The notes beneath the pieces are model-generated. The model made no database searches. It was given only the letters and a program-made list of their open reading frames with translations, and was not told the DNA's origin. 64,000 nucleotides of DNA from Nocardia crassostreae (GTDB taxonomy: Bacteria; Actinomycetota; Actinomycetes; Mycobacteriales; Mycobacteriaceae), in assembly GCF_001613405.1 (NCBI RefSeq), contig NZ_BDCH01000013.1:62001-126000 (forward strand), in the 5' to 3' direction. Below are positions 8,233-17,146 of the stretch, piece by piece. Position 1 is the first letter of the stretch. Every line of letters starts with the position of its first letter. The translations under genes and the position numbers were made by a program.

Positions 8233-8577
8233 TCACAATTCGAACGGCGGCCGCCCGGTGCCGGTGATCCGCAGGTTCCCCCACGGATCGTGTTCCTGGA
8301 GCTGCCCGGGGGCGGGTGCGCCGCCGGGCAGGGTGAGGAAGACCTGTCCGCGACCCGGGCCGGGCAGGTCGACGCCGTCGGCGGCGGCCAGGCGGCCGTA
8401 CCAGTGGAACTTGCCGTCGATGGGGTCGAGGTGGCCGTTCAAGGTCGCGGTCACCGGGACTTCCGCGCCGGGGGCGTCCAGCGTCGCCGGACCTGAATAC
8501 TCGTGTGCCGGTTCGGGTTCCGGGAAATCGAACCATTCGTCGTAGGAGCGGCGGCGACGCCCGCGCTGCCACCTCAC
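8233..8577 (-). CDS. DUF4873 domain-containing protein
   Basis: 114 residues, beta-rich: YSGPATLDAPGAEVPVTATL, DGKFHWYGRLAAADGVDLPG and PWGNLRITGTGRPPFEL match the DUF4873 pattern found beside, or fused to, monooxygenases in actinobacteria. The GTG start (8575-8577) overlaps the stop of the upstream diiron oxygenase gene as GTGA, indicating translational coupling. It may be an accessory or substrate-handling partner of that enzyme, which is inference. Because the oxygenase is frameshifted upstream, coupling to it may be broken in this strain. Confidence 0.78.
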   Translation of the reverse strand: MRWQRGRRRRSYDEWFDFPEPEPAHEYSGPATLDAPGAEVPVTATLNGHLDPIDGKFHWYGRLAAADGVDLPGPGRGQVFLTLPGGAPAPGQLQEHDPWGNLRITGTGRPPFEL

Positions 8578-9484
8578 AGCAGGCCCCGGCGCTGCCAGAT
8601 GCGCTTGCCGATCGGGCTCATGAGGCCCTGTTTGTCCAGGAAGGCGCCGAGATTCGCGGCGCCGAGGCCCAGGGCGCGCTTGGCGTGCGGATTGTCGCGG
8701 GCCATTCGGTGGGCGGCGCGGCCGTCGGCGATTCCGGCGCGGGCGTACATGTGCCAATTGGTGAGCAGATGCACGAAGAGGGGAGCGGCGACCGCGACAC
8801 ACAGCCGGGTGTAGGCGATTTCGGCCCTCGACATGGTCGGCACCCGGCGCGCCAGCGCATCTCGCGCGAAACCGATGTGGCGCGCCTCCTCGGTGACGTG
8901 CACCCGCATGGCGCGCGCCACGAGCGGTTGTAGCTCCGGATCGTCGTGGGTGCGCCGTTGCAGCGCGTCGAAGATCTCCTCGCCGACCAGTGCGCCGACC
9001 CACACCATGGCGCCGCGCAGGAACAGTTGCAAGGCGCTGATCGTCAGGCGCTCATAGCGATTCGGCCAGTACGGTTTGGCCTCGATGCGATCGACGAGCT
9101 TGCCGAACATCATCATGTGACGGCATTCGTCGCCCATTTCGGTGAGCGTGTATTGCGAGTATCCCGAGCGCGGATCGCTGGTCATGAGCTCGCGCAGCAA
9201 CAGCCGGTTGAGCAGGTTCTCGAACCAGATGCCCACCGACAGCACATCCGCCAGCTCCTGCCGGGACAGCTCCCGCCGCTGCTCGTGCGTCATGGCCTCC
9301 CACAGCGGGGTGCCGTACAGCGAGACCACCTCCGGTGGCAGGAACAGTTTGTCCGGATCCAGCGGTGCGTTCAATCCAGATCGACCACCGGGTCGTAGGA
9401 CTTCTTCGCCGATCCGATCAGCAAACGCTGCGCGAAGGCTTCCGAGGCGGCCTGGCGGCCCATGACAACACCCTTGTCGGTCAT
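8574..9484 (-). pseudogene. AurF-like diiron oxygenase, frameshifted near its N-terminus
   Basis: The body (frame ending at 8574) has the diiron four-helix-bundle signature of the AurF/para-aminobenzoate N-oxygenase family: GDECRHMMMFGKL, GALVGEEIFDALQ and VTEEARHIGFARD supply the Glu/His ligands. The N-terminal 37 codons start at the ATG at 9484 and end at a TGA (9371-9373) in a different frame. Joining the frames needs one extra base at the stop (GATTGA to GATTGGA), which would restore DLDWNAPLDPDK, the usual family sequence. So a single base is missing. The gene is divergent from a TetR gene with paired operators between them. The family oxidises amino groups or fatty substrates; the substrate here is unknown. 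Confidence 0.82.
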
Positions 9485-9507
9485 GGCGATTCCTGACTCG
9501 TATTACT

Positions 9508-9549
9508 GATACAAGCTGTTACACTCAGGTTAGTGGTACACACTGTATC
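9508..9549. promoter_or_regulatory. Paired operator-like palindromes between the diiron oxygenase and its TetR regulator
   Basis: Two imperfect palindromes of the same pattern: GATACA-AGC-TGTTAC at 9508-9522 and GGTACA-CAC-TGTATC at 9535-9549, centres 27 bp apart. The second covers the most upstream possible TetR start (GTG 9533), which argues for a start further downstream. Confidence 0.65.
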
Positions 9550-9571
9550 GGTCAATGGGCAGGTGGGTATC

Positions 9572-10288
9572 GTGAAACGGGTGACCGGATCCAGCACACG
9601 CAAACCGACCGCGGTCGCCGACGGCCGCAGCACCCGCTGGAACGGCCACAAGGCCCGCCGCCGCGCCGATATGCTCGACGCCGCCCTCGCCGTCATCGAG
9701 GAGAACGGCGCCGAGATCTCGGTGCAGCAGATCGCCGACCGCCTGCGCGTCCCGCGCCCGGTGGTCTACCGCCACTTCGACGGCCGCGCCGATCTGGACC
9801 AGGCCATCCGCCGCCACATCCTGGATTCCCTACTGGCCGAACTGCTTCCGGCCCTGCGCCCCGACGGCACCGTCCGCGATGCGGTGCGCGGTGCGGTCGG
9901 CACCTATGTCGGCTGGGTGGAACGCCATCCCAATCTGCACCGCTTCCTCTCCGCCGGTGAACCCCGGGGCGAGTCCGCCGCGGTGCTGGCCGGGGCGCGC
10001 GACCGCATCGGCGGTCAGCTCGCCGATCTGTTCGCCGACACCCTCGCCCGCTTCGGCCTCGACCGGAATCGCGCCCGCCCCATGGCCTTCGGCATGGTCG
10101 GCTTCGTCGACGGCGTGGTGAACAGCTGGCGCGCCGAATCCGCGCTCACCAGTGAGCAAGTCGAAGGCATCCTTACCGAATCCGTGCTGGCCCTGCTGGA
10201 AGGCAAGGCCCGCAGCCTGGACGTGCCCCTGGATCGCGACGCCGTCGTCTCCGAGCTGCTCTCGCGCACCGAGGCGCTCCGCTCATAA
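9572..10288 (+). CDS. TetR-family transcriptional regulator
   Basis: The DNA-binding helices are typical: ARRRADMLDAALAVIEENGA, then ISVQQIADRLRVPRPVVYRHFDGRADLDQAI. The C-terminal part (HPNLHRFLSAGEPRGES, FGMVGFVDGVVNSWRAE) is an all-helical ligand domain. Possible starts are GTG at 9533, 9563 and 9572. I prefer 9572 because the operator-like palindrome extends to 9549 and GGTGGGT precedes 9572; this is a judgement, and the stop is certain. It is divergent from the AurF-like diiron oxygenase/DUF4873 pair, which it probably controls. Confidence 0.85.
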   Translation: MKRVTGSSTRKPTAVADGRSTRWNGHKARRRADMLDAALAVIEENGAEISVQQIADRLRVPRPVVYRHFDGRADLDQAIRRHILDSLLAELLPALRPDGTVRDAVRGAVGTYVGWVERHPNLHRFLSAGEPRGESAAVLAGARDRIGGQLADLFADTLARFGLDRNRARPMAFGMVGFVDGVVNSWRAESALTSEQVEGILTESVLALLEGKARSLDVPLDRDAVVSELLSRTEALRS

Positions 10289-10290
10289 TT

Positions 10291-10322
10291 TTGCCGCCAC
10301 GGAAATATTGCCCCGGCGGCAA
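10291..10322 (+). promoter_or_regulatory. Tandem TetR operator upstream of the TetR-monooxygenase operon
   Basis: Two 15-bp near-palindromes on a TTGCCG-N3-CGGCAA pattern: TTGCCG-CCA-CGGAAA at 10291-10305 and TTGCCC-CGG-CGGCAA at 10308-10322, 17 bp apart, ending 20 bases before the TetR start. Likely autoregulation; binding is inferred. Confidence 0.65.
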
Positions 10323-10342
10323 GGTTCTGTATTCTGGACGGC

Positions 10343-10987
10343 ATGGGTGATATCGGTCTGCGCGAGCGCAAGAAGCGCGAAACCCGCCTCGCGCTGAGCC
10401 TGGCGACCATCCGGCTCAGCGTCGAGCGCGGCTGGGACACTGTGACCGTCGAGGACATCGCGACGGCGGCCAATGTGTCCGTGCGAACCTTCCGCAACTA
10501 TTTCTCCAGCAAGGCCGAGGCCGTCGCGTCGCGGCACCTCGAGCGCATGGAGCAGATGGCGGAGGAACTCCTGGCGCGCCCGGCCGCCGAACCGCTGTGG
10601 GATGCGGTGATCGCCGCCGTCCTGGATCGGTTCGCGCTCGGCCAGCAGAGCGACGATCGCCCCGAGGGGCGCGAGTGGGCCGACGGCATCCGGCTCATGC
10701 TCGGCCAACCGGCCGTGCAATCCGCTGTACTCGAGGCGAATGCCGCGGCCGAACGCACCCTCGCCGCGGCCGTGGCCACCCGCACCGGCACCGATGCCGG
10801 GCGGGATCTCTACCCGAATCTCGCGGCCGCCGCCATTGGAGCGGCCTGCTCGGCCGCCATCGACCACAGCCTGCGCGCGAACCCGCCGCAGCCGGTGCTG
10901 CCGCTGCTGCGCGCAGCACTCGAACAACTGGCCGCGGGCCTGCCGGTGCCGCCGCCGGAAAGCACTGTCCGTCAGGAGAAATCATGA
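10343..10987 (+). CDS. TetR-family regulator, operonic with an FAD monooxygenase
   Basis: 214 residues. HTH region: RKKRETRLALSLATIRLSVE, then VTVEDIATAANVSVRTFRNYFSSKAEAV, the variant with FRNYF instead of YRHF typical of the MftR-like TetR subgroup. The C-terminal ligand domain is alanine-rich. Its stop overlaps the start of the monooxygenase gene as ATGA, so the two are translationally coupled and the regulator probably senses a substrate of that enzyme. Paired operator-like repeats lie directly upstream. Confidence 0.9.
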   Translation: MGDIGLRERKKRETRLALSLATIRLSVERGWDTVTVEDIATAANVSVRTFRNYFSSKAEAVASRHLERMEQMAEELLARPAAEPLWDAVIAAVLDRFALGQQSDDRPEGREWADGIRLMLGQPAVQSAVLEANAAAERTLAAAVATRTGTDAGRDLYPNLAAAAIGAACSAAIDHSLRANPPQPVLPLLRAALEQLAAGLPVPPPESTVRQEKS

Positions 10988-12573
10988 CCTTCGATGTGAT
11001 CATTGCCGGAGCGGGCCCGGTGGGCCTGATGCTGGCCGGGGAACTGCGCCTCGCCGGGGTGGGCGCCCTGGTTCTGGAGCGACTGCCCGAACCCAGCGGG
11101 GAGGCCAAGGCCAACGGCCTCGTCGGCCAGGTGGTGCCGATGATGGACCGTCGCAGCCTCTACGAACGCCTGGGCGGTCCGCCCGGTGCGCCGCAACCCA
11201 ACTCCGCCTACTTCATGTTCGCTTCGCTCCCATTGGATTTGAGCCTGCTGGACCATAGCCCCATCTACGCCTTGGCGGCGCCCCAGTCCCGTCAAGTGGA
11301 AGTGCTGCGTGATCGTGCCCTGGAATTGGGCGCCGAGATTCGCTGGAGCACCGAACTGCTCGGCTTCGAACAGGACGAAAACGGTGTGACCGTGGAGGTT
11401 TCGGATGCCGACGGCGTGCACCGGCTGCGCGCCGCCTACCTGGTGAGCGCCGGGGGCGCGCACAGCGTGATCCGCAAGATGTCCGGAATCGATTTCCCGG
11501 GAATGCATTACGACCGCACCCTCACCCGGATAGCGAACGCGAACCTGCCGTCGGAATGGATCGATCCCGCGACCGGAACCCTGCACGTCCCGGGTTACGG
11601 TGACATCCGCCCGTTCCTGCCCTTCCGAACCGAGCGCGGCGGTTTCGCCTACGCCCCGTTCCCCGGTCGGCCACCGCTGCTCAGCACCGTGGAATGGGAT
11701 GAGGCCGAACCGGCGGATCCGATGGGTCTCGACGAGATGGCGGCGAGCATCGCCCGGGTGCTCGGCGTGCCGCTCCCCCTGGAACCGCCGACCGGCGATG
11801 GTCCATATGCGTTGTGGCGCATGGTCGGTGGTCACACCCGGGTCGCCGAACGCTTCCGCGACCGCCGGATCTTCCTCGCGGGCGATGCCGCCCACATCTT
11901 CGCCACCGGCGGCGGCCCCGGACTGAATCTGGGCTTGCAGGACGCCCTCAACCTCGGCTGGAAACTCGCCGCCGCGATCAAGGGCGAGGCTCCCGCCGGA
12001 CTACTGGACAGCTACGACGCCGAACGCGGCCGCGCGGCCCGCCGCACCCTGCTCTCGGCGCAGGCCCAAGCGGCCTTGCAGGCCCCCGGCTCGGATGTCA
12101 CCGCCCTGCGCGAGGTCTTCTCCGAACTGCTCGCCGACCATGCGGCGGTGCAACGCATCGCCGACCTGCTCGCGGGCTCCGACATCCGCTACGACATGGG
12201 CGATCCCGATCCGAACCCGCTCGTCGGTCGTATCGCACCCGATGTCGAGCTCCACATCGCGGACCGGACCGTTCGTCTCGCGGAATTGGCCAGAACCGCA
12301 CGACCTTTGCTCATCGATCTGACCGAGGACGGCGAACTGTCGGACGCGTTGCCGCAGCAGCCGGGCCGAGTGGAGACGGTGCGTGCCCGCGTCGACCGCG
12401 CGACCCCGGCTCCGACCGCGCTGCTGCTGCGCCCCGACACCTATGTGGCCTGGGCGACGAGCATGCCCCACCCGGACGCCGCCGAACTCGAGGCGCTCCG
12501 GGCCGCGCTCACCCGCTGGTTCGGTGCGTCCGATAACGCGCGAGTCGACGAGATATTCAGCGGCGGAGTGTAA
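10984..12573 (+). CDS. FAD-dependent aromatic-type monooxygenase
   Basis: 529 residues of the PF01494 flavoprotein hydroxylase family (PHBH-like; NAD(P)H and O2 dependent). The N-terminal Rossmann motif is VIIAGAGPVGLMLAGELRLAG. The second FAD motif is DRRIFLAGDAAHIFATGG, followed by GLNLGLQDALNLGWKLAAAI. The C-terminal 130 residues form the thioredoxin-like extension seen in polyketide and antibiotic hydroxylases, including rifampicin monooxygenases. The ATG at 10984 overlaps the TetR stop. A role in detoxifying or tailoring an aromatic compound is likely; the rifamycin-associated promoter element known for rox genes was not seen, so rifampicin is not specifically claimed. Confidence 0.9.
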   Translation: MTFDVIIAGAGPVGLMLAGELRLAGVGALVLERLPEPSGEAKANGLVGQVVPMMDRRSLYERLGGPPGAPQPNSAYFMFASLPLDLSLLDHSPIYALAAPQSRQVEVLRDRALELGAEIRWSTELLGFEQDENGVTVEVSDADGVHRLRAAYLVSAGGAHSVIRKMSGIDFPGMHYDRTLTRIANANLPSEWIDPATGTLHVPGYGDIRPFLPFRTERGGFAYAPFPGRPPLLSTVEWDEAEPADPMGLDEMAASIARVLGVPLPLEPPTGDGPYALWRMVGGHTRVAERFRDRRIFLAGDAAHIFATGGGPGLNLGLQDALNLGWKLAAAIKGEAPAGLLDSYDAERGRAARRTLLSAQAQAALQAPGSDVTALREVFSELLADHAAVQRIADLLAGSDIRYDMGDPDPNPLVGRIAPDVELHIADRTVRLAELARTARPLLIDLTEDGELSDALPQQPGRVETVRARVDRATPAPTALLLRPDTYVAWATSMPHPDAAELEALRAALTRWFGASDNARVDEIFSGGV

Positions 12574-12642
12574 TTCGCTTGCCGCGTGCCCGCCGCAGCG
12601 GGTAGGTTCGGAAGTGAAGGGATTTGCTCGGGGGAGGAAACC

Positions 12643-13002
12643 ATGAAGTCTCGGCTGCTCGCCGGTCTGCCCGCAATCGCCGGAATATCCTGTGCTGCAA
12701 CGATTGCGTTCGCGCCCACGGCCGCGGCGTCGTTCTATGTCGCGCCCGGCGTCTGGTGTGAAGGCACCACCTGCACCAATGACAACGACGAGGCCTATCT
12801 GATCTCCGCGCAGATCAGCTGCAACACCATGAACACCCAGACCGGCGTCTGGTCGACCGGTTATGTCACCGGCAGTGAGTGGGCCGAACCCCATACCAGC
12901 GTGAACCTGGCACTGTCGTGCGCACCCGGCGACCTGGAAGGGAGCTGGACCATCACCGGCGCGGCGCCGCGCTCCCAGGTCCCCACCGGATCCGTGGGCT
13001 GA
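12643..13002 (+). CDS. Small secreted protein of unknown function
   Basis: 119 residues. A Sec signal peptide is clear: MKSRLLAG, then a hydrophobic GLPAIAGISCAATIAF core and a probable cleavage after TAAA-S (about residue 29). The mature part of about 90 residues has four or more cysteines (WCEGTTC, ISCNTM, LSCAPG), suggesting two disulfides outside the membrane. The ribosome site GGGGAGG is well placed before the ATG at 12643. No catalytic motif was recognised. The layout resembles the other small secreted protein in the window (28109-28501). Confidence 0.8.
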   Translation: MKSRLLAGLPAIAGISCAATIAFAPTAAASFYVAPGVWCEGTTCTNDNDEAYLISAQISCNTMNTQTGVWSTGYVTGSEWAEPHTSVNLALSCAPGDLEGSWTITGAAPRSQVPTGSVG

Positions 13003-13014
13003 CAAAGCCCGCGC

Positions 13015-13051
13015 GCTGATCGGCCCGAAGCCGGAGTCCGGGCCGATCAGC
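13015..13051. terminator. Bidirectional hairpin between convergent genes
   Basis: Perfect 13-bp inverted repeat GCTGATCGGCCCG / CGGGCCGATCAGC with an 11-base loop, centred between the convergent ends at 13002 and 13061. Confidence 0.8.
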
Positions 13052-13060
13052 GATCGAATC

Positions 13061-14290
13061 TCAGCCGCGCTCGGCGATGGCGCGATAACTCGCGTTCCAC
13101 ATCCACTCCACCGGCCCGCGCTCGAAGCGGCGCAGCCAGAAGTGGGCGAACACCATCATGAGCGCCGAGATCAGCACATAGATCCCGACGGTGAAGGGCA
13201 CACGCGCCTGCGGGGACACCATGTCGGTGAGCCCGAGCCCCCAGCCGTAGCAGATGGCTCCCGCCACCAGGTTCTGCAGGATGTAGCAGCTCAACGCCAT
13301 CCGCCCGACCTCGGAGAAACGCCGCGCCACCAGCCCCGGGGCCGAGCGGCGGGTGTAGAACTCCGCGACCAGCGCCAGAATGCCCAGGGCGACGAACGGT
13401 GCGGTGCCGTAACGGGTGAACAGGATCAGGTCACCGCCGCCCGCGACACCGGCGATCATATCGATCGGCGCGGCAATACCGAGCCCGATGATCATGAGCC
13501 ACTTGCGGATTCGCGCACCCTCGGCCTCGAACACCCCCGCCCGGAACAGCCGTGCGCCGAGCAGGAACAGGGCAATGGACATGGGGAAGATGAACACCGC
13601 CTCCAGGCGGAACATCCCCGCGTGCTCCACGCGGAACACCACCAGATCCCAGAACGAGCCGTCCGCATAGGGATTCGGGTCCAGCGGCTCGGGCTGCGGT
13701 CGCTCGGAGGGCGCGCGATTGTCGAAGGCCATGCCGAGGGCGAGCAGGGTGAGCATGGCGGTGTGGATGCTCGCCGCCACGATCAGCCAGCGGCGCTGCG
13801 CCTTCGGACTGGTGGCCAGCACGAACGCCACCACCAGACCGGTGAGGGCGTAACCCATCAGCACATCGAATTCGGTGACGAGCAGGAAGTTCAGCAAGCC
13901 GTCGAGGAAGAGCAGCCCGGCCCGCCACGGATACTTGCCCGGCCACGGCCGCCCGCCGCGCACCGCCGAGCGCTGCTGAATCGCCAGCCCGATGCCGAAC
14001 ATAATGGTGAGCAGGCCCAGGAACTTGCCCTGCGCCAACTGCTGGAGCACGCGTTCGGCCCACAACCACGCACCGGTCGGTTCGTTCTCCTGCGAGATGT
14101 ACCCGAGCAACCCCTCGACGTTGGTGAAGATCCAGATATTGGTGCCCAGCGTGCCCAGAATCGCGATGCCGCGCAGCACGTCCAGTGCGGGCAGCCGCCC
14201 CGAACGTGGCGCGGCGGGAACGGGATTCGGGTCGGCGGTGACTGTGGGGGCCTGGCGTGCGTGTCGCGGCGACGAGACCGGTTCGACCAT
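13061..14290 (-). CDS. DUF418-family polytopic membrane protein
   Basis: 409 residues from the ATG at 14290. The opening after a short cytosolic tail is the family hallmark RLPALDVLRGIAILGTLGTN. About ten hydrophobic segments follow, with the C-terminal DUF418 region (PLSCYILQN-type segment as MALSCYILQNLVAGAICYG, ending LRRFERGPVEWMWN). DUF418 proteins are membrane proteins of unknown activity, possibly acyltransferase-like. An upstream in-frame extension to 14377 is possible but lacks family similarity. It is divergent from dop, with about 140 bases between starts. Confidence 0.87.
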   Translation of the reverse strand: MVEPVSSPRHARQAPTVTADPNPVPAAPRSGRLPALDVLRGIAILGTLGTNIWIFTNVEGLLGYISQENEPTGAWLWAERVLQQLAQGKFLGLLTIMFGIGLAIQQRSAVRGGRPWPGKYPWRAGLLFLDGLLNFLLVTEFDVLMGYALTGLVVAFVLATSPKAQRRWLIVAASIHTAMLTLLALGMAFDNRAPSERPQPEPLDPNPYADGSFWDLVVFRVEHAGMFRLEAVFIFPMSIALFLLGARLFRAGVFEAEGARIRKWLMIIGLGIAAPIDMIAGVAGGGDLILFTRYGTAPFVALGILALVAEFYTRRSAPGLVARRFSEVGRMALSCYILQNLVAGAICYGWGLGLTDMVSPQARVPFTVGIYVLISALMMVFAHFWLRRFERGPVEWMWNASYRAIAERG

Positions 14291-14433
14291 GCGTGCAATT
14301 GTGCCGTCGGGCCAGGTCAGCGCGGATCGCCCGGGAGAACGATCACCCGTACGCCGCACGAATGACTCGGCGTCCACGCCACGGATGACCCGCTCGCGCC
14401 CGATTCGGAGCGTCGTCGCCTAGGCTCGGTCCT

Positions 14434-15936
14434 ATGCAGCGCATCATCGGAATCGAGGTGGAGTACGGCATTTCGACGCCTTCGGAGCCGTCGGCCAACC
14501 CGATTCTCACGTCCACCCAGGCGGTGCTCGCCTACGCCGCGGCCGAAGGCGTGCCGCGCGCCAAGCGCACCCGCTGGGACTACGAGGTGGAGTCTCCGCT
14601 GCGCGACGCGCGCGGATTCGATCTGGGGCGGCTCAACGGCCCCGCACCGGTCATCGCTGCCGACGAGGTCGGCGCGGCGAACATGATCCTCACCAACGGG
14701 GCTCGCCTCTACGTCGATCACGCTCACCCGGAGTACTCCGCGCCCGAGGTCACCGACCCCCTGGATGCGGTCATCTGGGACAAAGCGGGCGAGCGCGTCA
14801 TGGAGGCCGCCGCCCGCTACGCCTCCAGCGTGCCCGGCGCCCCGCGCATGCAGCTGTACAAGAACAACACCGACGGCAAGGGCGCCTCCTACGGCACCCA
14901 CGAGAACTACCTCATGAGCCGCGAGACCCCGTTCAACCAGATCATCCTGGGCCTGACCCCGTTCTTCGTCTCCCGCCAGGTGGTGTGCGGCTCCGGCCGC
15001 GTGGGCCTGGGCCAGTCCGGCGATCAGCCCGGCTTCCAGCTGTCCCAGCGCGCCGACTACATCGAGGTCGAGGTCGGCCTGGAGACCACGCTCAAGCGCG
15101 GCATCATCAACACCCGCGACGAACCGCACGCCGACGCCGACAAATACCGCCGCCTGCACGTCATCATCGGCGACGCCAACCTCTCCGAATGGTCCACCTA
15201 CCTCAAGGTCGGCACCACCGCCCTGGTCCTGGATCTGATCGAGGCGGGCGAGGATCTCTCGGATCTGCAACTGGCCCGCCCGGTTACGGCCGTGCACACC
15301 ATCAGCCACGATCCCACCCTGCGCGCCACCGTCGCCCTGGCCGACGGCCGCGAGCTGACCGGCCTTGCCCTGCAACGCATCTATCTCGACCGCGTCGAGA
15401 AGTTCATGGACCGCACCGGCGGCAATAACGACGCCCGCGTCCAGGACATCATCGGAAAGTGGGCGCACGTGCTGGATCTGCTCGAGCGCGACCCCATGGA
15501 GACCGCCGACCTGCTCGACTGGACCGCGAAACTCTGTCTGCTGGAAGGCATGCGCAAGCGCGAGGGCCTGAACTGGGCGGCCCCCAAACTGCACCTCATG
15601 GACCTGCAGTACTCCGATGTGCGCCTCGACAAGGGCCTCTACAACCGCCTGGTGGCGCGCGGCTCCATGCAGCGCCTGGTCACCGAACAGCAGGTCGTGG
15701 ACGCAATGACCAACCCGCCCACCGATACTCGCGCCTATTTCCGTGGCGAATGTCTCCGTCGCTTCGGCGCGGATATCGCCGCCGCCAGCTGGGACTCGGT
15801 CATCTTCGATCTGGGCGGCGACTCGCTGGTGCGCATTCCCACCCTGGAACCGCGTCGCGGCACCAAACAGCATGTCGGCAAGCTGCTGGACGGCGTCGAC
15901 ACCGCCGCCGAACTGGTACAGCAGCTGACTCGATAG
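14434..15936 (+). CDS. dop: Deamidase of Pup / depupylase Dop
   Basis: 500 residues. Converts the C-terminal glutamine of Pup to glutamate so it can be ligated, and also removes Pup from substrates. It belongs to the carboxylate-amine ligase superfamily shared with PafA and glutamine synthetase. Visible features: [10 protein letters not shown] (metal/ATP-binding glutamates), the catalytic aspartate Asp95 in [34 protein letters not shown], and [20 protein letters not shown]. The Dop-specific loop after [19 protein letters not shown] is present. It is upstream of and collinear with pup-prcB-prcA as in mycobacteria. Start ATG at 14434. Confidence 0.97.
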   Translation: MQRIIGIEVEYGISTPSEPSANPILTSTQAVLAYAAAEGVPRAKRTRWDYEVESPLRDARGFDLGRLNGPAPVIAADEVGAANMILTNGARLYVDHAHPEYSAPEVTDPLDAVIWDKAGERVMEAAARYASSVPGAPRMQLYKNNTDGKGASYGTHENYLMSRETPFNQIILGLTPFFVSRQVVCGSGRVGLGQSGDQPGFQLSQRADYIEVEVGLETTLKRGIINTRDEPHADADKYRRLHVIIGDANLSEWSTYLKVGTTALVLDLIEAGEDLSDLQLARPVTAVHTISHDPTLRATVALADGRELTGLALQRIYLDRVEKFMDRTGGNNDARVQDIIGKWAHVLDLLERDPMETADLLDWTAKLCLLEGMRKREGLNWAAPKLHLMDLQYSDVRLDKGLYNRLVARGSMQRLVTEQQVVDAMTNPPTDTRAYFRGECLRRFGADIAAASWDSVIFDLGGDSLVRIPTLEPRRGTKQHVGKLLDGVDTAAELVQQLTR

Positions 15937-16042
15937 GCCCGCGGGGGCATCCGCTCCCGGGGGCTTCCGAGAGGTAGCGGGCGAGGCACAATCAGGTTAA
16001 TCCGGCATGTTGTCCCCGCTGCTGGGTAGTGTTGGGGGACGG

Positions 16043-16063
16043 GCATCGGATCTTCTCCGATGC
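16043..16063 (+). promoter_or_regulatory. Small hairpin in the pup 5' region
   Basis: Perfect 8-bp stem GCATCGGA / TCCGATGC with a 5-base TCTTC loop, 32 bases before the pup start and upstream of its GAGGAGG ribosome site. It may be a partial terminator after dop or an RNA-stability element; its role is not known. Confidence 0.45.
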
Positions 16064-16094
16064 TCGCCGATGATCACAGAGGAGGTCGGCTGCT

Positions 16095-16289
16095 ATGGCA
16101 CAAGAGCAGACCAAGCGCGCCGGTGGTGGCGACGAGGACGAGGGCCCCGTCGGGGACGGTGCTGCGGGGCAGGAGCGGCGCGAGAAACTGGCTGAGGAGA
16201 CCGACGACCTGCTCGACGAGATCGACGACGTCCTGGAGGAGAACGCGGAGGACTTCGTGCGTGCGTATGTTCAGAAGGGCGGCCAGTGA
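16095..16289 (+). CDS. pup: Prokaryotic ubiquitin-like protein Pup
   Basis: 64 residues, intrinsically disordered modifier that marks proteins for the proteasome. Hallmarks: an N-terminal charged/glycine-rich part, the helix-forming coiled-coil region [20 protein letters not shown] that binds the Mpa/ARC ATPase, and the conserved end [11 protein letters not shown]. The terminal Gln64 must be deamidated by Dop before PafA ligates it. The ATG follows GAGGAGG by 10 bases. Its stop overlaps the GTG start of prcB (GTGA), so pup, prcB and prcA form one coupled operon. Confidence 0.98.
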   Translation: MAQEQTKRAGGGDEDEGPVGDGAAGQERREKLAEETDDLLDEIDDVLEENAEDFVRAYVQKGGQ

Positions 16290-17146
16290 CCCAAGGTGAT
16301 CCCCTGCGGCTCCAAACGGGGTTCGCCCTCTCCTCCTTCTCCGAGTACCTGCGGATGTACGCCCCGGAACTGTTGCCCGCCAACGGTTTCCGGGGCGACG
16401 GCGGTCAGCCGCTGAGCGCCGCCCCCGCGGACTTCGCCCCGCACGGCACCACCATCGTCGCGGTGTCCTACCGCGGCGGCGTGCTCATCGCGGGCGACCG
16501 CCGGGCGACGCAGGGCAATCTGCTGGCCAGTCGCGATATCGAGAAGGTGTACATCACCGACACCTTCTCTGCGGCCGGTATCGCGGGCACCGCGGGCATG
16601 GCGATCGAGATGATCCGCCTGTTCGCGGTGGAGCTGGAGTACTACGAGAAGATCGAGGGCGTTCCCCTCACCTTCGACGGCAAGGCCAACAAGCTGTCGA
16701 AAATGGTGCGTGACCACCTGCCCGCCGCGCTTCAGGGCCTGGCGGTGGTGCCGCTGCTGGTCGGTTTCGACCCGGCTCAGCAGGACCCGGACAAATCCGG
16801 CCGCATCATCTCCTACGACGTGGTGGGCGGGCGCAGCGAAGAGCGCTTCGGCTACACCGCGGTGGGTTCCGGTTCGCTGTTCGCCAAGTCTTCGCTGAAG
16901 AAGACCTACGCCCGCGGCATCGATCAGGACAAGGCATTGCGCATCGCCATCGAGTCGCTGTTCGACGCGGCCGATGACGACACGGCGACCGGTGGTCCCG
17001 ACACCCTGCGCAATATCTATCCGACGGCGATCGTCATCGACTCCGAGGGTTCGGAGGAGGTCTCCGACGAGCGTCTGAAGGAGATCACGCGGGCCATGGT
17101 GGACGAGCGTGCCGCGGCGGCCGCGGAAGGGATCGGTGAAGCATGA
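16286..17146 (+). CDS. prcB: 20S proteasome beta subunit PrcB
   Basis: 286 residues, the proteolytic subunit of the 20S core. The propeptide runs to Gly54; autocleavage leaves Thr55 ([13 protein letters not shown]) as the N-terminal nucleophile. Further family marks are [20 protein letters not shown] (with the catalytic lysine region) and [17 protein letters not shown]. The start is GTG inside the pup stop codon. It is followed by prcA with an ATGA overlap, keeping the two subunits in equal dose. Confidence 0.98.
   Translation: MTQGDPLRLQTGFALSSFSEYLRMYAPELLPANGFRGDGGQPLSAAPADFAPHGTTIVAVSYRGGVLIAGDRRATQGNLLASRDIEKVYITDTFSAAGIAGTAGMAIEMIRLFAVELEYYEKIEGVPLTFDGKANKLSKMVRDHLPAALQGLAVVPLLVGFDPAQQDPDKSGRIISYDVVGGRSEERFGYTAVGSGSLFAKSSLKKTYARGIDQDKALRIAIESLFDAADDDTATGGPDTLRNIYPTAIVIDSEGSEEVSDERLKEITRAMVDERAAAAAEGIGEA

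Noticed and set aside
10291..10322. Rifamycin-associated element upstream of the FAD monooxygenase operon
   Set aside because: The repeats follow TTGCCG-N3-CGGCAA and do not match the rifamycin-associated element known for rox and arr genes.
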